Below the pieces are notes generated by a model that saw nothing but the letters and a program-made list of their open reading frames with translations, ran no database searches and was not told where the DNA came from. Below, piece after piece: positions 60,650 to 64,000 of a DNA stretch of 64,000 nt (the first letter of the stretch is position 1; each line of letters starts with the position of its first letter). Source of the stretch: Candidatus Geothermarchaeum rappei (lineage in GTDB: Archaea; Thermoproteota; Nitrososphaeria; Geothermarchaeales; JDFR-13); the NCBI GenBank assembly GCA_002011085.2, contig MTMB02000001.1, positions 229,820-293,819 of the forward strand, in the 5' to 3' direction. Position numbers and translations under genes: made by a program.

Positions 60650-61371
60650 GAACACTAGTCTTCCTACCCACATATAATGAACGGAATAATATAGGGCCTC
60701 TTATAGAGGCCATTCAACATATGTCGAAGGAGCAGAAGCTGGATATCGATATCCTAGTTATGGATGATAATAGCCCCGATGGAACTGCTGAGGTCGTCCG
60801 CTCCCTAACAGATGTATATGATAACCTGAGTCTTATAGTTAGGCCGGGTAAGATGGGCCTAGGCTCTGCCTTGAGGGACGGCTTTAAATATTCTTATGAA
60901 AATGGTTATGAGTCGATGGTGCTTATGGATGCTGATTTCCAGCATCCACCTGATACTATTCCCCGTCTCATCGAGGGTGTCTCCCAGGGCTATAACCTTG
61001 CCATCGCCTCAAGGTATGTAGAAGGGGGAGGCATAGAGGGATGGAGTAGGTTTAGGAGGATTATCAGCTGGGGGGCAAATACATATGCTAGGATGGTGTT
61101 ACGTTTACCCGTTAGAGACCTGACATCTGGTTTCAGGGCTTTCGACAAAGACGCGCTTGAATTCCTGTCTAAATGTAGTTTCCTCAGTAGAGGCTATGCT
61201 CTTCAAGTAGAGGTTGCGTATCTCCTGTATAGGAAAGGGTTTAAGATAGTGGAGGTGCCTTTTATATTTAGGCGGAGGCGATACGGAGCGTCTAAGCTCG
61301 ACTCAGGTGTGATAAGTGAATATTTCTATAATATATTGAGAATGAGGTGGAGAGAGTGTCCTATAGAATAG
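60646..61371 (+). CDS. Polyprenol-phosphate mannosyltransferase-like (GT2, DPM1 type)
   Basis: Transfers mannose or similar sugar to a polyprenyl phosphate. LPTYNERNNIGPLI, VMDDNSPDGT, the metal-binding DAD in VLMDADFQHPPD, ASRYVEGGGIEGWSRFRRIISWGAN and PFIFRRRRYGASKL are all typical of archaeal and DPM1 enzymes. 241 residues without the C-terminal membrane domains. ATGA overlap with the epimerase-like gene, and the nitrilase gene starts within its end. Confidence 0.85.
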   Translation: MRTLVFLPTYNERNNIGPLIEAIQHMSKEQKLDIDILVMDDNSPDGTAEVVRSLTDVYDNLSLIVRPGKMGLGSALRDGFKYSYENGYESMVLMDADFQHPPDTIPRLIEGVSQGYNLAIASRYVEGGGIEGWSRFRRIISWGANTYARMVLRLPVRDLTSGFRAFDKDALEFLSKCSFLSRGYALQVEVAYLLYRKGFKIVEVPFIFRRRRYGASKLDSGVISEYFYNILRMRWRECPIE

Positions 61372-62159
61372 GTGTTATACAGCCTAATATCGTATTTGGC
61401 GATGTAGAGGGAAATATGGAGCGGCTGCTGAAGCTGGTTAATGCACTGCGTGAATGGGATCTACTCGTGCTTCCAGAGCTAACCTTCACTGGATACGTCT
61501 TTGAATCCCGTGAAGAAGCCATTGAATATGGTAAACGGTATATGGATGAGTCACTGAAGTGGATGGAAAATATATCGGGGGAGTATGGAGGCGGTGTAGT
61601 AGCCGGGTTCGTGGAGCATGTTCATGGCAAGGTCTTCAACTCAGCAGCGATAGCTGTGGATGGGGAGATCAAGGGCGTCTATAGAAAGATACATCTATTT
61701 TATAAGGAGAAGGAGTGGTTTGACCCCGGTGATAAAGAGCCTTTTGTCGTGGATGTTGGGAAAGCAAGGGTGGGTATAATGATATGCTATGACTGGATGT
61801 TCCCTGAGGTCGCTAGGATCCTTTCTCTAGAGGGAGCCGATGTAATTGCCCATCCAGCCAATCTAGTCTATGGATATGCATATACGGCTATGAAGGCAAG
61901 GGCTATAGAGAACCTAGTATATGTTGCTACTGTTAACAGGGTAGGTAGGGATAATCGAGCTGGTATGGATATAACGTTTAAAGGAGGCAGCCAGATTGTC
62001 TCGCCTAAAATGGAGGTCTTATATAGGGCGGGTGATGGGGAGGAAGCGGGTGTAGTCGATATCGACCTAAGCCTAGCGAGGGACAAGAGGTATACTAAGC
62101 TGAACCATGTATTCAAGGATAGGCGTATAGAGCTGTATAAAAGGCTTTTAAAGCCTTAA
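61356..62159 (+). CDS. Carbon-nitrogen hydrolase (nitrilase superfamily)
   Basis: Amide or nitrile hydrolase. The Glu-Lys-Cys triad is visible in LPELTFTGYVF, VYRKIHLF and IMICYDWMFPE. About 267 residues. GTG at 61356 has GAGGTGG before it; 61347 is an earlier GTG. In other archaea such enzymes act on omega-amides or N-carbamoyl compounds. It is the last gene of the glycan operon; the connection may be amide removal from a sugar product, which is speculative. Confidence 0.8.
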   Translation: MSYRIGVIQPNIVFGDVEGNMERLLKLVNALREWDLLVLPELTFTGYVFESREEAIEYGKRYMDESLKWMENISGEYGGGVVAGFVEHVHGKVFNSAAIAVDGEIKGVYRKIHLFYKEKEWFDPGDKEPFVVDVGKARVGIMICYDWMFPEVARILSLEGADVIAHPANLVYGYAYTAMKARAIENLVYVATVNRVGRDNRAGMDITFKGGSQIVSPKMEVLYRAGDGEEAGVVDIDLSLARDKRYTKLNHVFKDRRIELYKRLLKP

Positions 62160-62224
62160 AATCTCTGTTCCACCTTTAAAATCTGTCTCTCTTATATTTA
62201 TTTTGATAGGGTGGTGTGGTTGAC

Positions 62225-63139
62225 ATGATTCCTAACCTGATTCTCCAGGTCTCTATAGACGTTGCCTCACTTCTAATAGCATTCCTAATAATCATAATTA
62301 TAGTGTCCTTCCTCTCTGCATCAATTAAAATCGTTAGGGAGTATCAGAGGATAGTTGTCTTTAGATTGGGTAGGGCGATAGGGGTAAAAGGCCCTGGAGT
62401 CGTTCTACTAATACCCATTATCGATAGGCCTGTATTCGTGGATCTGAGGGAGAGGTATCTAGAGATCACTAAACAGACCTGTATCACAAAGGATAATGCC
62501 CCTGTGGACATCGACTTCCTAATATACTTCAGGGTGTTCGACCCGCTTCAGAGCGTTATAAATGTACAGAACTTCGAGGGAGCTGCCACTGGAATAGCGA
62601 CGACGACCCTTAGGGCGGTTATAGGAGACATTAACCTAGATGATGTCCTGGCTAGGCGTGAGGAGATAAACAAGATCCTCCGTGGAAAGCTTGATGAGGT
62701 TACTGAGAGATGGGGTGTTAAGGTAACCAGCGTCGAGATACGTGAGATAATGCCTCCTAATGAGGTCCAAGACGCGATGATCAGGCAGATGAGCGCCGAG
62801 AGGAATAGGCGTGCCATGGTTACCGAGGCGAGTGGCCAGAAGGAATCCGCTATCTTGGTTGCCGAGGGTGAGAAGCAGAGCGCTATCCTGAAGGCGGAGG
62901 GTGAGAGGCAGGCGGCTATATTGAAGGCACAGGGATATGCACAGGCCCTGGAGATCTTATTCAACGTCGCTAAGAACCTTGATTCTAAGACCATGGCTCT
63001 ACAGTATATGGAGATGCTGAAGGAGATCGGCCGTGGTGAGTCGACTAAATTCGTGCTTCCTATGGAGTTCACTAAGTTCGTGGAGGACATATCAAAGTTC
63101 ATTAAAGAGATGACGGGTGAGGAGGAGAAAGAGAGTTAA
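62225..63139 (+). CDS. Stomatin/prohibitin-like SPFH protein
   Basis: Membrane scaffolding protein. One N-terminal hydrophobic helix (about residues 13-34), then the SPFH core (IVVFRLGRAIGVKGPGVVLLIPIID), FRVFDPLQSVINVQNFE, TTLRAVIGDI and a coiled-coil QMSAERNRRAMVTEASGQKESAI. About 304 residues. ATG at 62225 after GGTGGTG. It is paired with the NfeD protease gene 46 bases downstream, as in many archaea. Confidence 0.9.
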   Translation: MIPNLILQVSIDVASLLIAFLIIIIIVSFLSASIKIVREYQRIVVFRLGRAIGVKGPGVVLLIPIIDRPVFVDLRERYLEITKQTCITKDNAPVDIDFLIYFRVFDPLQSVINVQNFEGAATGIATTTLRAVIGDINLDDVLARREEINKILRGKLDEVTERWGVKVTSVEIREIMPPNEVQDAMIRQMSAERNRRAMVTEASGQKESAILVAEGEKQSAILKAEGERQAAILKAQGYAQALEILFNVAKNLDSKTMALQYMEMLKEIGRGESTKFVLPMEFTKFVEDISKFIKEMTGEEEKES

Positions 63140-63185
63140 TGGAATATATCTCCCTCTCCAACAATAATTTTTTAATGGGGGTTTG

Positions 63186-64000
63186 ATGAAGAAAACTATC
63201 ATAATCCTATCTCTGGGCATAGCCGTGATAATGCTATTTACATCTATGGGCCATATATTATACGCCCAGACCCAGGGTAGAGTCATTATATTTGATATGG
63301 AAGCGACTATAGATGCTGGTGTTGAGGATCTTCTTAGTAGGGTGATAGCGTCTGCACCTATGGATACCAAGGCAATTATAATCATATTGAATACGAATGG
63401 AGGCTATTTAAACCCGACTGAGAAGATAGTTGACTTGATCCTGAGGTCTCCAATCAAGGTTATCGTGTATATCCCCATAGGCGGTAGGGCGTTCTCCGCA
63501 GGGGCGTATATCGCATTATCATCCGATACCCTGGTTATGTCACCTGGGTCTGTAATCGGCTCGGCGGAGCCTAGAAGTATAGGTGGCACAGAGAGCGATC
63601 CAAAGGTAGTTAATGCAATGGCCAGCTGGATATCTTCTCTAGCCTCATCCAGAGGCAGAAATGAGACTGCCGCTAGGCTGATGGTCACTGAGAACATGGA
63701 CTATACTGCTGAGGAGGCTGTTGAAAACAATATCGCTGACTACCTAGTATCCTCGTTGTCCGAGTTGCTTGAGGCTGAAGGCCTAAGTGATTATAGCATA
63801 AATACGGTAGGGATGGATATTAGGTCAAGTCTTCTATCAATATTATCCGATCCATTTGTAGTTGGTCTATTGATAGATATAGCAGCCCTTCTCATACTAA
63901 TAGAGATATTCCACCCGACCTTCATTGGTGGGGTCGGGGCTGGAGTAGCCTTTGTACTGGCTTTGCTGGGATTAGGGCTAGTGGGGACAGACGCAACCGC
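63186..64000 (+). CDS. NfeD-family membrane serine protease (partial, 3' end off the window)
   Basis: Stomatin-specific protease of the ClpP class; the gene runs off the right edge. Signal-like helix in residues 4-28, then ClpP-like fold. Ser104 in AFSAGAYIAL and Lys140 in ESDPKVVNAM match the Ser-Lys dyad of PH1510. After residue 225 the first of the C-terminal membrane helices begins (VVGLLIDIAALLILIEIF), followed by a Gly-rich helix. The NfeDC OB domain should lie beyond. ATG at 63186 follows GGGGG and is the natural partner of the stomatin gene. Confidence 0.85.
   Translation, partial: MKKTIIILSLGIAVIMLFTSMGHILYAQTQGRVIIFDMEATIDAGVEDLLSRVIASAPMDTKAIIIILNTNGGYLNPTEKIVDLILRSPIKVIVYIPIGGRAFSAGAYIALSSDTLVMSPGSVIGSAEPRSIGGTESDPKVVNAMASWISSLASSRGRNETAARLMVTENMDYTAEEAVENNIADYLVSSLSELLEAEGLSDYSINTVGMDIRSSLLSILSDPFVVGLLIDIAALLILIEIFHPTFIGGVGAGVAFVLALLGLGLVGTDAT

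Noticed and set aside
63186-64000. Suspected loss of catalytic Lys in the NfeD protease (Ser where the protein otherwise has an IKSLA-like stretch)
   Set aside because: Counting from the catalytic Ser shows the true dyad Lys of PH1510 corresponds to Lys140 in DPK, which is present.
1-64000. Search for rRNA, tRNA, CRISPR repeats, insertion sequences or phage genes
   Set aside because: None seen by reading both strands; weak or diverged copies cannot be excluded without a covariance or profile search.

Overview
The window is from a thermophile-like archaeon, most likely Thermoproteota (TACK). It carries archaeal RNA polymerase subunits RpoK and RpoP, TBP, Alba, ribosomal protein S25e, ABCE1, an ATP-dependent DNA ligase, a GHMP-type (archaeal) shikimate kinase, the HMG-CoA synthase/thiolase/DUF35 cluster, Lhr with its phosphoesterase, and the 8-oxoguanine glycosylase AGOG. 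S25e and the gene set argue against Euryarchaeota; I cannot name the genus. Genes are dense, often overlap by 4 nt, use TTG and GTG starts freely, and many follow a TATA box with little or no leader.

Region by region. 1-4.2 kb: an AT-rich accessory island with the end of an ABC/SMC-type ATPase, an EVE-domain/nuclease fusion, a helix-hairpin-helix protein, a DUF6884 protein and AGOG, which together look like defence or modified-base surveillance. 4.2-9.5 kb: a pentaheme cytochrome, two paralogous membrane-anchored ArsR-like regulators flanking a TudS-like desulfidase, a MerA-like reductase with a C-terminal Cys-Cys pair, and a seven-helix membrane protein. 9.6-14.2 kb: sulfur mobilisation and Fe-S assembly (E1-like enzyme, two cysteine desulfurases, IscU). 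14.3-16.4 kb: a saccharopine-dehydrogenase-like protein and shikimate kinase. 16.5-20.0 kb: a four-gene overlapping operon with a degenerate HerA/VirB4-like protein, a RecA/RadB-like ATPase with an insertion, a membrane protein and an unknown; this is the best candidate here for an undescribed system. 20-30.7 kb: rhomboid protease, alkyltransferase, sugar-related enzymes, a YchF-like GTPase with an AcuC deacetylase, and NAD salvage in which the NadE-like gene has lost its PP-loop. 30.8-39.2 kb: ABCE1, Lhr, and the mevalonate entry operon whose thiolase reads Gly where the nucleophilic Cys should be. 39.2-47.6 kb: core information genes (Alba, RpoK, S25e, ligase, TBP), an antiporter and signal peptidase. 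48-56 kb: a complete oligopeptide-type ABC importer with a stalked, apparently permuted binding protein. 56-59.3 kb: an amino-acid permease with RAM, USP-like and Mrr-like genes, and RpoP. 59.5-64 kb: a glycan operon (epimerase-like, DPM-type transferase, nitrilase) and a stomatin/NfeD pair cut by the right edge.

Two non-coding RNAs of the archaeal C/D-box type are proposed, at 48166-48238 and 21285-21357 (both minus strand), from boxes, closing stems and TATA-like sequences at the right distance. No rRNA, tRNA, CRISPR array or insertion sequence was seen.
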